From: Xenophilus aerolatus
GTDB lineage: Bacteria > Pseudomonadota > Gammaproteobacteria > Burkholderiales > Burkholderiaceae_C
Assembly (NCBI GenBank): GCA_030418545.1
Contig: QAIB01000003.1
Coordinates: 248,001 to 312,000, forward strand
DNA: 64,000 bases
Direction of reading: 5' to 3'
Under the pieces are notes generated by a model, which was not told the DNA's origin, did not search any database, and saw nothing but the letters and a program-made list of their open reading frames with translations. Below are positions 36,044 to 44,624 of the stretch, piece after piece. The translations under genes and the position numbers were made by a program. The first letter of the stretch is position 1. Every line of letters starts with the position of its first letter.

Positions 36044-37066
36044 ATGGCAGACATTCGCCTTCCTCCGTGGCCGTGGGATACCCCGCCGCGGGCATTGTTC
36101 GACCTGTTGGCCGGACAACTCTCGGACCAACTGCATGCTGGTCCCGTCCATCTCCTGGTCGACCCTGCCGTCGGCGGAGAGCCCGTCGGCATCGAAGTGG
36201 ATGCCGCCAGGGCCGGCCAATGGCCGAACGGGCTGCTCCAGGCTCGTGAAGCTGCCTGGGGCCGTGCCGTCCACACCCTGCACACCGAGGACCTCGACGA
36301 CCCCTATGTCTTCGAGTTTCCCTACCTCGTGCGATTGGATGGCGCCGACGACCCCTTGCTCGGACAGAGCGTCGAATGGGCGATCCAGGAGCACCTGACG
36401 GCGTGTGCCCGGGGCTCAGGCCGCTATCGCATCGGCGGTTGGTTGCAGGTTCACCGCCCGGCCGACGACTGGCACGCCCTCAAATACGAGGGCGCGGCGC
36501 TGGCCCGTCAGCTCAACCGCCTCATCCGCGGCCGGGACCGACTCGTGCGGCTGTGGGATCGCCGCCTCCTGCATCTGCTGCGCAGCGCAGCGACAGGAAT
36601 CGATTGGACAGGTCCTCTGCAAGGCATTCGGGGTTGGCACTACCTCGACCACAACCTGCAGCTGCAGACCATTGCAGGTCGTTCAGGCGAACCCGCCAAT
36701 GCCGCGCTCCTGCCCGGCTCCCTCCACGCCGGGACATCCACGAATGCCGGTGTGCTGTTGACGCACGCCGAAGCGATCCACGGTGCGCAGAACCTCTTGC
36801 TGGCCGACTTCTTCCCGCTGTCGGACGAAACCCTGCCAGTCATCATTGAAAAAGTGCAGTTCGTCGCCCATCGGCTCAATTACCAGGCCGACCGGGCCGC
36901 CTACGCGGCCGAGGCCTTGCGCGAGCCCGCGTTCGAGCATTGGCCCACCCTCGACGAGTTGCTGCGGGTCGTGCGCGGCACGCGCGACGAACTCGCCGAC
37001 GTGCTTGCCGCGTATCGCCACCATTGGGCCGGCAAGCCCGCAGACTCCTGGAGGGCCACCCCATGA
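36044..37066 (+). CDS. DUF4123-type T6SS effector chaperone/adaptor
   Basis: This 340-residue protein shows GPVHLLVDPAVGGEP early, a central RLVRLWDRRLLHLL like the DUF4123 F(Y/W)DPRVL block, and WTGPLQGIRGWHYLD. The family (Tap/TEC) loads effectors onto VgrG spikes. No vgrG precedes it; the 160 bp upstream hold no gene I could recognise and no Shine-Dalgarno before the ATG. The stop overlaps the next start (ATGA), tying it to the effector fragment, its expected cargo. Confidence 0.72.
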   Translation: MADIRLPPWPWDTPPRALFDLLAGQLSDQLHAGPVHLLVDPAVGGEPVGIEVDAARAGQWPNGLLQAREAAWGRAVHTLHTEDLDDPYVFEFPYLVRLDGADDPLLGQSVEWAIQEHLTACARGSGRYRIGGWLQVHRPADDWHALKYEGAALARQLNRLIRGRDRLVRLWDRRLLHLLRSAATGIDWTGPLQGIRGWHYLDHNLQLQTIAGRSGEPANAALLPGSLHAGTSTNAGVLLTHAEAIHGAQNLLLADFFPLSDETLPVIIEKVQFVAHRLNYQADRAAYAAEALREPAFEHWPTLDELLRVVRGTRDELADVLAAYRHHWAGKPADSWRATP

Positions 37067-37881
37067 GCGACTGCAAGAAGTGCGACAACAAGGCCGGCCT
37101 GTCCATCCTCCTGGTGCGGCCCGGCGCCATTGCCAAGGACGCTGACCTGGCGCCGGCCGAAGCGGCGCGGCTGCGGACCCACGACGCCACCGTTCACGCC
37201 CTCGGCCTGCCCGGGCTCGATGCGTCGCGTCACGTTCTGCGCATGCTGCGCCGGGGCGGCTTCGTCTACGTCTACTACACCAAGCGGCTGCCTCAACTCA
37301 TCAACCGATGGCAGGCGTATCGCGTGCAGGACAGCGGCGTGCTCATCCCCGAGAGCGAAATCGCTTGGGATGACACCCGGGCCCGCTTTGCCTGTTCACG
37401 CAAGGAATCGCATCCGCACGACTTGCGCACCCTGTGCATCCAACTGCCCGTCGACCAGCCCGAGAGCGCGGGCCCCGTGTGGATCGGCTTCTCGATGAAC
37501 TGGTGGGACGAGGGGATGCGGGCCAAGGTGCAGAAGGAGCCTGCTGCCGCAGGCATGGTGCGCATCAACCCGTTGGCGGACCTCGGAGGTGTGAAGCACG
37601 CCTTCAAGGCCGACCCGTTCTCGATCCAGCAATACGTGGCCGATTTCGCGCTGCGGTCGATGAACCATGGCGGCACCAAGGAAGGAATCAACGTCACCCG
37701 CGGCGGCGTCGAACCTGCGACGCCTTTCTACAACGGCGACCACGACAAGAGCTATGGACAGGGCAGGGGCCTGCATGACGTGATGCAGCGCCAGGCAGCG
37801 GGGCACTCCGCCACCCGAGGCAAGGAATTCGTGCTGGCGCTGCCCGATCCCGTGGGCCTGGATGCCGACCTCACCCTTTGA
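37063..37881 (+). pseudogene. VasX/BTH_I2691-like T6SS effector, N-terminal fragment
   Basis: These 272 residues begin CKKCDNKAGLSILLVRPGAI and continue HVLRMLRRGGFVYVYYTKRL, WQAYRVQDSGVLIPESEIAW and a QLPVDQPESAGPVWIGFSMN stretch. That is the N-terminal region of VasX-type effectors of about 800-1000 residues. It stops abruptly at FVLALPDPVGLDADLTL, where family members run on. The missing continuation seems to lie on the opposite strand directly after it (37881-39038), so the gene looks split by inversion. A secreted short form cannot be excluded. Confidence 0.6.
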
Positions 37882-39038
37882 GTCGCCTGCGTGGCGGCAC
37901 GCTTTTCCGCGCTGATCATGGCGCTGCCGCGCACGAACTGCAGGAACTCCTTGGCATCGACTTCGGCCGTGAGCAGCACCGGCAGCAGCAGCGCGCTCCT
38001 ATCGCGGCCCGTGCTTGCGGTCATGGCGCGCTCGATGGCCTGTTGCGCCAGGGTCAGCGGCGGCAGCGTGCGAAGCCATTTGGCCAACCCAGCCGGTGGC
38101 GGCGCCTTGGGCAAGCGTGCCGCCATGGCCGCCAGTTGCATGGCACCAGCCACCATGGAAGCCAGTCCCCCCATGCTCAGGGCCACCACGCGCGGGTGCA
38201 GCCAGTTGTATTTGCGCGCCAGCTCGTGGTTGAGCACCCCGCGCATCAGGTCCACGGTCTTGTCGCGCATGTTGCCGTCGTTGCCGCGGTCCCAGTCGCC
38301 CACCAGCAGCTCCTTGGCCTTGTCGATGCTTTCCTTGTGGTTGCCGAAGAAGGCGCGCAGCGCGAAGGCATCGGCCTTGCCGATCTCCTTGCCCAGGGTC
38401 AGCTCCAGCCACTGGTTGATGTCGTCCTTGTGCGCCAGCGGCTGGGGGTAGCACACGCGGTCGGCTTCTTCGGCGTACACGGTGCCGCTGCTGCAGCGGG
38501 CGGTGATCTTGCCCGGGTCGTTTTCGTCGAAGTGGTTCTTGAAGTAGTCGCGCATCGCGGCGCAATCCAGCGCCCTGAGCCAGTCCTGCTCGTAAGGGCG
38601 CATGGCCTGGGCCTGGCGCTGCAGGATGGCATCGCGCTTTTCGGGCCAGGTCTCGAACTTCTTCTGGTCGAGCTGACGCAGGATGCGTGCCCATTTGTTG
38701 CGGCCGGCTTCTTCGCCCTGGCGGGCGTCGAAAACACGGTTTTTCTCGGCCTGCGCGCCGATGGAGACGATACGCCCATTGCGGCTGCCGTCGGACGCCC
38801 TACCGCCGTCGGCGTCGGGCACCCAGGTGTAGCTGGACGTGGGATAGCGCGGATTGACCTGAAGCTGCTGGTATTTCCAACTGTCCTCGGACGCCCTGGT
38901 GCCATTGCGCTGGGCCTTTTGCAACGCCATGGCCAGCAAGGCCTCGCGCAGCCCCTGCAAGGTGGAGTAACAGGCTTGCGAGCGCATCCAGTCGTTGTTG
39001 CTCAGCCACTCTTTCCTGTGGGCTGCGTCCTTGGCCAT
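37752..39038 (-). pseudogene. VasX/BTH_I2691-like T6SS effector, inverted central fragment
   Basis: The 428-codon minus-strand frame starts MAKDAAHRKEWLSNNDWMRS, which would follow naturally after DPVGLDADLT of the plus-strand fragment. It contains QVNPRYPTSSYTWVPDADGG, MRPYEQDWLRALDCAAMRDY and VVALSMGGLASMVAGAMQLA. Its final ~40 residues (from RVRSASRPTGSG) are merely the antisense of the N-terminal fragment, so genuine sequence ends near 37881. An in-frame TGA lies two codons upstream of the ATG. It is best read as the middle of the effector gene, inverted. Confidence 0.55.
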
Positions 39039-39108
39039 CCGTCACTAAATGGCAGAGGTGCACCGCCTCTGGCCGCCGGCGAAGGCGCGCAGCGGCAAAG
39101 CGATCGAT

Positions 39109-39447
39109 ATGTTCAAGGCCCTGCTGGAGCGGCGCAGGACCTATTGGGCTGACTGGCAGGCCACGCCCGGCTCGATGCTGTTGCGGCACCTGCTGCTGCC
39201 GTTCGTGCTGGTGTGGATCGTGGTCAACCGCTTCGTGGTATGGACGGCGCAGACGGTGGTGTGGCCGCCTGAAGTCAAGGCCGCCCTGGGGCACGTGGTC
39301 ACTGAAGAAGACCTGGCATCGGACTCGGCGTGCAGGCTGAGGGCGGCATCCGACGACCAAGGTCGGCAAGAGCGGCGGGCCGAAGGCATCGAACAGGCCG
39401 ACCTGGGGCGCCGGCGCCAGCCGCACCAGGGACGCGGCCGTCGATGA
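39109..39447 (+). CDS. Small membrane protein or C-terminal remnant of the T6SS effector
   Basis: The frame is open from 39049; an ATG at 39109 begins MFKALLERRRTYWADWQATP and leads into one hydrophobic helix (LLLPFVLVWIVVNRFVVWTA). The tail after VTEEDLASDSACR is Arg/Gln-rich and looks non-native, perhaps a frameshift. If the 37881-39048 segment is flipped back, the frame ending AATQATQ reads into this one, so it may be the effector C-terminus with its membrane helix. An immunity protein is the alternative. Confidence 0.4.
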   Translation: MFKALLERRRTYWADWQATPGSMLLRHLLLPFVLVWIVVNRFVVWTAQTVVWPPEVKAALGHVVTEEDLASDSACRLRAASDDQGRQERRAEGIEQADLGRRRQPHQGRGRR

Positions 39448-39539
39448 GGGCAATTCCGCTGATGGGTCTTTCCCTTGCCGACTCCATGGCCGTTGCGCGT
39501 TGATCGATTGCCTGTCAGAGGTCACGTGGCAGCGCCAGA

Positions 39540-39611
39540 ACGCCGAACTGACGCTGAGCGAGCACGGCTTCGTGCTGGCGTACCCGCAGCTCTGGACGGC
39601 CGAGGGCTGAG
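39540..39611 (+). pseudogene. Duplicate 3' end of the PF06475-type gene (right direct repeat)
   Basis: Only 23 codons are present (NAELTLSEHGFVLAYPQLWT to the stop), with the same stop as the gene at 35324-35881 and no start. It is 67/72 identical to 35811-35882. The ~240 bp upstream (39300-39539) have no recognisable gene. It marks the right border of the island. Confidence 0.75.
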
Positions 39612-39771
39612 AAGCTGTGAACGAACCGACCACGTCCGCTCGGCGCGCCCTGACGACGCCCCTCGTCGTTGCAAATGCTCGCCATAGCCCGAGCTATGGC
39701 TGCGCTTTGCGCCTCGATGGGCGCCGCCCTGGCGCGCCGCTCGAACGCGGCCGATTCATTCACAGCTTCTG
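39610..39771. repeat. 162-bp imperfect palindrome (MITE-like)
   Basis: Both ends carry AGAAGCTGTGAA in inverted orientation, and the arms pair along most of their length (for example CGGCGCGCC on both sides). The centre is a perfect GCCATAGC-ccga-GCTATGGC stem (39681-39700). The structure is symmetric about 39690. It abuts the duplicated gene stop on the left and lies 8 bp from the Bug stop on the right. Confidence 0.8.
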
Positions 39772-39779
39772 AGGCACGC

Positions 39780-40763
39780 TCAGTCCAGCGTGCGCCGCCC
39801 CGCGATGAGCCGGCGGTTGCGCTCGTCGTCTTCCTCGATCTCGCGCGCGAAGTCGGCCAGGCCGCCGTCCGCCGGCGTGTTGTAGGCCTCGCGCAGGATG
39901 CGCCGCAGCTCGGCGCCGGCCAGCACCTCGCCGACGGCGCGATTCAGGCGCTGTGCCACGTCCAGCGGCGTGCGCGCGGGCGCGAAGATGCCGAAGAGCG
40001 AATCGACGTTGGCCTCGGCAAAGCCCAGCTCCGCCAGCGTCGGCACGCGGGGCAGCGCCTCCAGCCGCGCTTCGGCCCCGACCGCCAGCGGCCACAGGCG
40101 CCGCGCGGCGATGTACTGCAGCTGCAGGGGCGCCACGTTGGTCGACAGCACCTCGAACTGCCCGGCCAGCGCGTCGTTGAGCTGGCGGCCGCCGCCCTGG
40201 TAGGGCACGTGAGTGATGTCCACATCGGCGAGGCGCCGCACCTGCGCCAGCACCAGGTGCCCGGTGGTGGCCACGCCCGAGCTGGCCCAGCGCAGCGCGC
40301 CGGGGCGCGCCTCGGCCCCGCGCAGCACCGCGGCGAAGTCCCGCCCCGCCAGCGCCGGCGTGCCGGCCACCAGCACCGGGGTGCGCATCACGCCGGCGAT
40401 GGGCAGGAAGTCGGTCTGCGGGTCGTAGGGCACACGCGCCACCAGCGGGTGCAGGGTGAGCGGCGTGATGGCGGAGAAAGCGAGCGTGTGGCCGTCGGGC
40501 GTGGCGCGGGCGAGGGCGGCCATGCCCACCGCACCGCCGGCGCCGGGACGGTGTTCGACGATCACGGGCTGGCCCAGCAGCGCGCCCAGCGGCGTCGCCA
40601 GGGCGCGGGCCACCAGATCGCTCACGCCGCCCGCGGGGTACACCACGACCAGCTTCAGCGGACGCGACGGCCAGCTGTCCTCCTGCGCGCGCACGGCCGC
40701 CGTGGCACCGAGCGCGGCGGCCGCGCCCGCGTGCAGCACATGGCGTCGACGCAGCTTCTTCAT
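39780..40763 (-). CDS. Bug/TctC-family solute-binding protein
   Basis: This 327-residue periplasmic protein has a signal peptide of Tat-like appearance (MKKLRRRHVLHAGAAAALG, cleaved after RAQ). Family motifs are RPLKLVVVYPAGGVSDLVAR, VEHRPGAGGAVGMAALARA and HVPYQGGGRQLNDALAGQFE. There is no permease gene nearby. Its ATG overlaps the stop of the upstream LysR gene by 4 nt, so regulator and binding protein form one unit next to the divergent tannase and lyase genes. Confidence 0.92.
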   Translation of the reverse strand: MKKLRRRHVLHAGAAAALGATAAVRAQEDSWPSRPLKLVVVYPAGGVSDLVARALATPLGALLGQPVIVEHRPGAGGAVGMAALARATPDGHTLAFSAITPLTLHPLVARVPYDPQTDFLPIAGVMRTPVLVAGTPALAGRDFAAVLRGAEARPGALRWASSGVATTGHLVLAQVRRLADVDITHVPYQGGGRQLNDALAGQFEVLSTNVAPLQLQYIAARRLWPLAVGAEARLEALPRVPTLAELGFAEANVDSLFGIFAPARTPLDVAQRLNRAVGEVLAGAELRRILREAYNTPADGGLADFAREIEEDDERNRRLIAGRRTLD

Positions 40764-41668
40764 GCCGCGTGCGCCTGCGCCCGCACCAGGGCGGCGAACT
40801 GTTGCGCAGGCAGGCTGTCCTCCTCCTGCCGCGTGACCAGCGTGAGGGGCGCGTCGAGCGCCTCGCTGCCGGCCAGCGGCAGGTAGCGGATGGCGTGCGG
40901 ATGCACGCCGGCCATCGAGGCGGGCACCACCGACAGTCCCACGCCCGCCGCGACCAGGTTCAGGTTGGTCATCATGCGGTCGACCTCGGCCACCACGCGC
41001 GGCGCCAGCCCCTGCGCATGGCACAGCGCCAGCAGCTCGGCGTACAGCCCCGGCGCGCCGGGCCGGCGCACGAGGATCAGACCCTCGCTGCACAGCTGTG
41101 CGAGCGTGAGGCGCCGGGCGCGGCCCGGGCGGGTGGCCAGCGGGTGGTCGACGGGCAGCGCGGCCATCACCGGCTCGCGCAGCAGGGTTTCGAAACGCAG
41201 GCCCGCCGGCCGGTCGACCGGCACGCGCAGCAGGCCGCAGTGCATGCGGCCGGCGGCGATGGCCTCGGTGAGCCCGGCGGCGTTGTGCTCGCCGATCTGC
41301 AGTTGCACACGCGGCCGTGCATGGCGGAAGGCGCGCAGCGCCTGCGGCACGAAGGCATGCGCCGCGGCCGAACTGGTGAAGCCGACCGCGAGCACGCCTT
41401 CCTCGCCCTGCGCCACGCGCTGCATGCGTGCCTCCAGCGCCGCCATGTGGCCCAGCATGCGCTGTGCCTCGACCTGGAACTGGCGGCCGGCATCGGTCAG
41501 CGTCACGCCGCGCGGGTGGCGCTTGAACAGCTGCAGGCCCAGCTGCCGTTCCAGGGCCTTGATCTGCTGGCTGAGCGGGGGCTGCTGGATGCCGAGCTGC
41601 TCGGCGGCGCGCGTCATGTGGCCGGTCTCGGCCACGGCGGCGAAGTAGCGCAGCGGACGCATTTCCAT
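40760..41668 (-). CDS. LysR-family transcriptional regulator (CatR/BenM-like)
   Basis: This 302-residue regulator starts MEMRPLRYFAAVAETGHMTR with helix-turn-helix EQLGIQQPPLSQQIKALERQ, characteristic of aromatic-degradation LysRs. The effector domain follows (VLAVGFTSSAAAHAFVPQAL). It is divergent from the tannase-like gene across 119 bp and translationally coupled to the Bug gene downstream, so it probably controls both sides. Confidence 0.93.
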   Translation of the reverse strand: MEMRPLRYFAAVAETGHMTRAAEQLGIQQPPLSQQIKALERQLGLQLFKRHPRGVTLTDAGRQFQVEAQRMLGHMAALEARMQRVAQGEEGVLAVGFTSSAAAHAFVPQALRAFRHARPRVQLQIGEHNAAGLTEAIAAGRMHCGLLRVPVDRPAGLRFETLLREPVMAALPVDHPLATRPGRARRLTLAQLCSEGLILVRRPGAPGLYAELLALCHAQGLAPRVVAEVDRMMTNLNLVAAGVGLSVVPASMAGVHPHAIRYLPLAGSEALDAPLTLVTRQEEDSLPAQQFAALVRAQAHAA

Positions 41669-41703
41669 ATGTTTTTCGTATCGGAAGGGCCTGATTATTT
41701 TAT

Positions 41704-41733
41704 TTGACCCTAAGTCACTGCCAAAACTATCGT
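41704..41733 (+). promoter_or_regulatory. Candidate sigma-70 promoter for the tannase-like gene
   Basis: TTGACC (41704-41709) and TATCGT (41728-41733) are separated by 18 bp in the LysR/tannase divergent gap, 55 bp before the start codon. The -10 match is weak. Confidence 0.35.
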
Positions 41734-41787
41734 TCGCCCGCATTCGCACCAGAGGCCGACACGGCCCGCACCCGGAGACACACCCCC

Positions 41788-44553
41788 ATGCCGCTCCATC
41801 GCCGCGCACGGCACCTTCCCTTGCCGTCGTCGATCCTGCCCTTCCGTCCCGCGCTGGCCGCGCTGATGGCGGCCTTGGCCTTGTCCGCATGTGGTGGGGG
41901 CGGTGGAGGAGGAGGAGGCTTTCCCGTGTTGCCCTCCAACCCGCCGGGCCAGGGCGGCGACCCCGGCACGCAGCCACCGGGCGGCGGCTACGGCGAACCG
42001 GCCCCTGCGCCAGAACAACCGGTCACGCCGGTGCTGGGCTGCACCGAACTGGCCGGCCGCACCATTGCCGCGGCGCAGATCGGCCTGCCGACGCAGGGCG
42101 CGACGGTCGTGAGCGCCACCCCGGTCGCCGCGGGCGACAGCGGCAACACGCTGGGCAGCTATTGCCAGGTGCGCGGAACCATCCAGCCCATGGACGCGAA
42201 CGCGCCGGTCATCAACTTCGCGCTCAACCTGCCCGAAGCCTGGAACCGCAAGGCCATCCACTTCGGCGGCGGCGGCTTCAACGGCCGGCTGATCGACGGC
42301 ACCGAGCCCGTGCGATTCGGCCCGGCCGACAAGCCGGCGCCGCTCGCGCTCGGCTACGCCACCTTCGGCGACGACAGCGGCCACCAGAGCAGCAGCATCA
42401 CCGACGCGAAGTTCGCCGCCAACGACGAGGCGCTGGCCAACTACGGCGGCAACTCGCTCAAGAAGACGCACGACGTGGCGATGGCGCTGATCCGCCTGCG
42501 CTACGCGCGCGCGCCGCAGCACGCGTATTTCCTCGGCACCTCCACCGGCGGGCGCGACGCGCTGCTGCACATCCAGCGCTGGCCGGCCGACTACGACGGC
42601 GTGGTCGCCAACGAGCCCGCGCTCAACTACAGCGGCACGCGGCTGTCGAACATCGCGGTGGGCCGCGCGCTGTACGCCAACGGCGGCGCCGGCTGGATGA
42701 ACCTGGCCAAGACGCTGCTGGTGCAGAAGGCCGTGCTGGCCGCCTGCGACAAGCTCGACGGCGCGAGCGACGGCATCGTGAGCAACGTCGAGAGCTGCCG
42801 CCAGCTCAACGCGCAGATCCTCGCGTCGCTGCGCTGCGCGGGCGGTGCGGACACGGGCGACACCTGCCTGTCGGACGCGCAGATGGCCACGGTGCGCACC
42901 ATCGAGTCGCCGCTGGAATTCACCTCGTATTCGCTGGCCAACGGCGTGCGCCGCGCCGGCGGCTACAACCTGCTCGAAGGCGCGCTGGTGGCCGGCCCCT
43001 TCACCTCGCGCGACCTCGGCACCCGGCGCACGCCGGGCAATCCCGCCACCTCGGCCGACGCCAACCAGTACGTGACGGGCGACCAGTGGGCCAAGTACTT
43101 CGTCACGCGCGACGCGGCGCTGGACACGCTCAGCTTCGATCCGCTGAACCCCGGCGCCTGGACCTCGCGCGTGCAGGCCGTCTCGGCCATCACCGACGCG
43201 ACCGACCCCGACCTGCGGCCCTTCTTCTCGCGCGGCGGGCGCCTGATCCTGCTGCATGGCCAGGCCGACGAGGTGATCAGCGGCAACTCCACCATCGACT
43301 ACTACCAGCGCGTGGTCGCCACCGTCGGCGCCGACACGGTGGCGCAGAACCTGCGCTTCTACATGGTGCCGGGCATGGGCCATGGCACCGGCGTCTTCAT
43401 TCCCGCCTGGGACTCGCTGGCGGCGCTGGAGGACTGGGTCGAGCGCGGCCTGGCGCCCAGCACGCCCGTCGCGGCCGACAGTGTGCCGGGCACCTACGGC
43501 CGCACGCGGCCCCTGTGCCAGTTCCCGTCGTGGCCCAAATACCGCGGCACGGGCAGCCTGGATGCGGCCGTCAACTACAGCTGCGTGACCGAGGTGGGCG
43601 ACCCGCTGGCCTGCCCGAACCTGCCCGCCAGCTCGACCACCTACAAGGGCGGCAACCTGATGGGCGAGGAACTGCGCGTGAGCGTCGACCCGGCCACGAT
43701 GGCCTACACCGTGACCATCGATGCGAGCCTGCAGCGCACGGCCGGCACGCAGCGCAGCGGCACCCTGGTGTCGCAGGGCGACTGCCACTACGCCAGCGGC
43801 GAGAGTGGCGCGGTCTTCAGCTTCGGCGCCGGTGGGGCGCTGCTGGGCGGCGTGAACGCGGCCACGGGCGGGGGCTTCGTGCCGCTGCTGGCCTTCCAGA
43901 ACACCTTCGAGAACAGCGCCAGCCCGGCCGTCTTCAACCCGGTGGCCAACATCTACGACGTGGCCGGCGTCCAGTACGGCGCCGGAGGCAGCGCCACGCG
44001 CTACGCCGCTTCGTCGAGGGTGCGCAATGCCGGGACCTTCCAGCACTGCCAGGATGCGTCGAGCGGCGGCTTCATGACCTACGACGCCGCTTGCACGTCG
44101 ACCGCCAAGGGCTACCTCAGCTACAACACCACGCGCAACGCCTTCGACCTGATGGTGACCCCGTCCACCGGCGGTGCCACCACGACCGGCGGCACGCCGG
44201 GCGGCTCGGTGGTCTTCGGGCAGGTGGGTGCGGTGACGGTGCCGCTGTTCCTGATCCGCGAATCGGCCAGCAGCTACGGCCTGCGGCTGTATGCGCCGCA
44301 GACGCCCGTGGCCTCCGGTGCGGCCGACGGCCAGTTCGCCACCCTGGCGAGCGACGGCAGCAGCGGCAGCGCCACCGTGGCCGGCGCCAACTTCACGCTG
44401 CGAGGCAATGCGGGCACCCTGGCCTACGACACCCCGGTACTGGGCGTGATGCAGAGCAGCGGCGCGGCCGCGGCCCAACTGGTGCACAGTGCGGGCCTGC
44501 TGGGCATCCTCCCCGCCGCCGGCGCCCACTTTGAACTGGGCATCCGCCAATGA
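41788..44553 (+). CDS. Tannase/feruloyl-esterase family lipoprotein with extended C-terminus
   Basis: This 921-residue exported protein has a lipobox (ALALSACGGG, Cys about residue 35) followed by nine Gly and a Pro/Gly linker. The tannase-type hydrolase (residues ~75-600) shows NRKAIHFGGGGFNGRL, the nucleophile elbow YFLGTSTGGRDALLHIQRWP and the catalytic His in VPGMGHGTGVF. About 320 extra residues follow and I recognise no domain in them. The family hydrolyses gallate, ferulate or MHET-type esters. The ATG at 41788 gives the signal peptide. Confidence 0.85.
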   Translation: MPLHRRARHLPLPSSILPFRPALAALMAALALSACGGGGGGGGGFPVLPSNPPGQGGDPGTQPPGGGYGEPAPAPEQPVTPVLGCTELAGRTIAAAQIGLPTQGATVVSATPVAAGDSGNTLGSYCQVRGTIQPMDANAPVINFALNLPEAWNRKAIHFGGGGFNGRLIDGTEPVRFGPADKPAPLALGYATFGDDSGHQSSSITDAKFAANDEALANYGGNSLKKTHDVAMALIRLRYARAPQHAYFLGTSTGGRDALLHIQRWPADYDGVVANEPALNYSGTRLSNIAVGRALYANGGAGWMNLAKTLLVQKAVLAACDKLDGASDGIVSNVESCRQLNAQILASLRCAGGADTGDTCLSDAQMATVRTIESPLEFTSYSLANGVRRAGGYNLLEGALVAGPFTSRDLGTRRTPGNPATSADANQYVTGDQWAKYFVTRDAALDTLSFDPLNPGAWTSRVQAVSAITDATDPDLRPFFSRGGRLILLHGQADEVISGNSTIDYYQRVVATVGADTVAQNLRFYMVPGMGHGTGVFIPAWDSLAALEDWVERGLAPSTPVAADSVPGTYGRTRPLCQFPSWPKYRGTGSLDAAVNYSCVTEVGDPLACPNLPASSTTYKGGNLMGEELRVSVDPATMAYTVTIDASLQRTAGTQRSGTLVSQGDCHYASGESGAVFSFGAGGALLGGVNAATGGGFVPLLAFQNTFENSASPAVFNPVANIYDVAGVQYGAGGSATRYAASSRVRNAGTFQHCQDASSGGFMTYDAACTSTAKGYLSYNTTRNAFDLMVTPSTGGATTTGGTPGGSVVFGQVGAVTVPLFLIRESASSYGLRLYAPQTPVASGAADGQFATLASDGSSGSATVAGANFTLRGNAGTLAYDTPVLGVMQSSGAAAAQLVHSAGLLGILPAAGAHFELGIRQ

Positions 44554-44624
44554 GACACGCTCCCCGCGCACGCCGTGATGCCCGCCGCCTTTCTTCTTCC
44601 TCCCCTGCATCGAAGGACCGCCCC

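Noticed and set aside
38800-39633. 277-codon minus-strand frame across the island border
   Set aside because: It overlaps the effector fragment in another frame and the duplicated gene end. A stretch near LVRLAPAPQVGLFDAFG looks slightly protein-like, but I could not assign it.
41889-44534. 881-codon frame overlapping the tannase-like gene, plus a 966-codon antisense frame
   Set aside because: Both are composition-driven shadows with Arg/His-rich low-complexity translations and no family motif.
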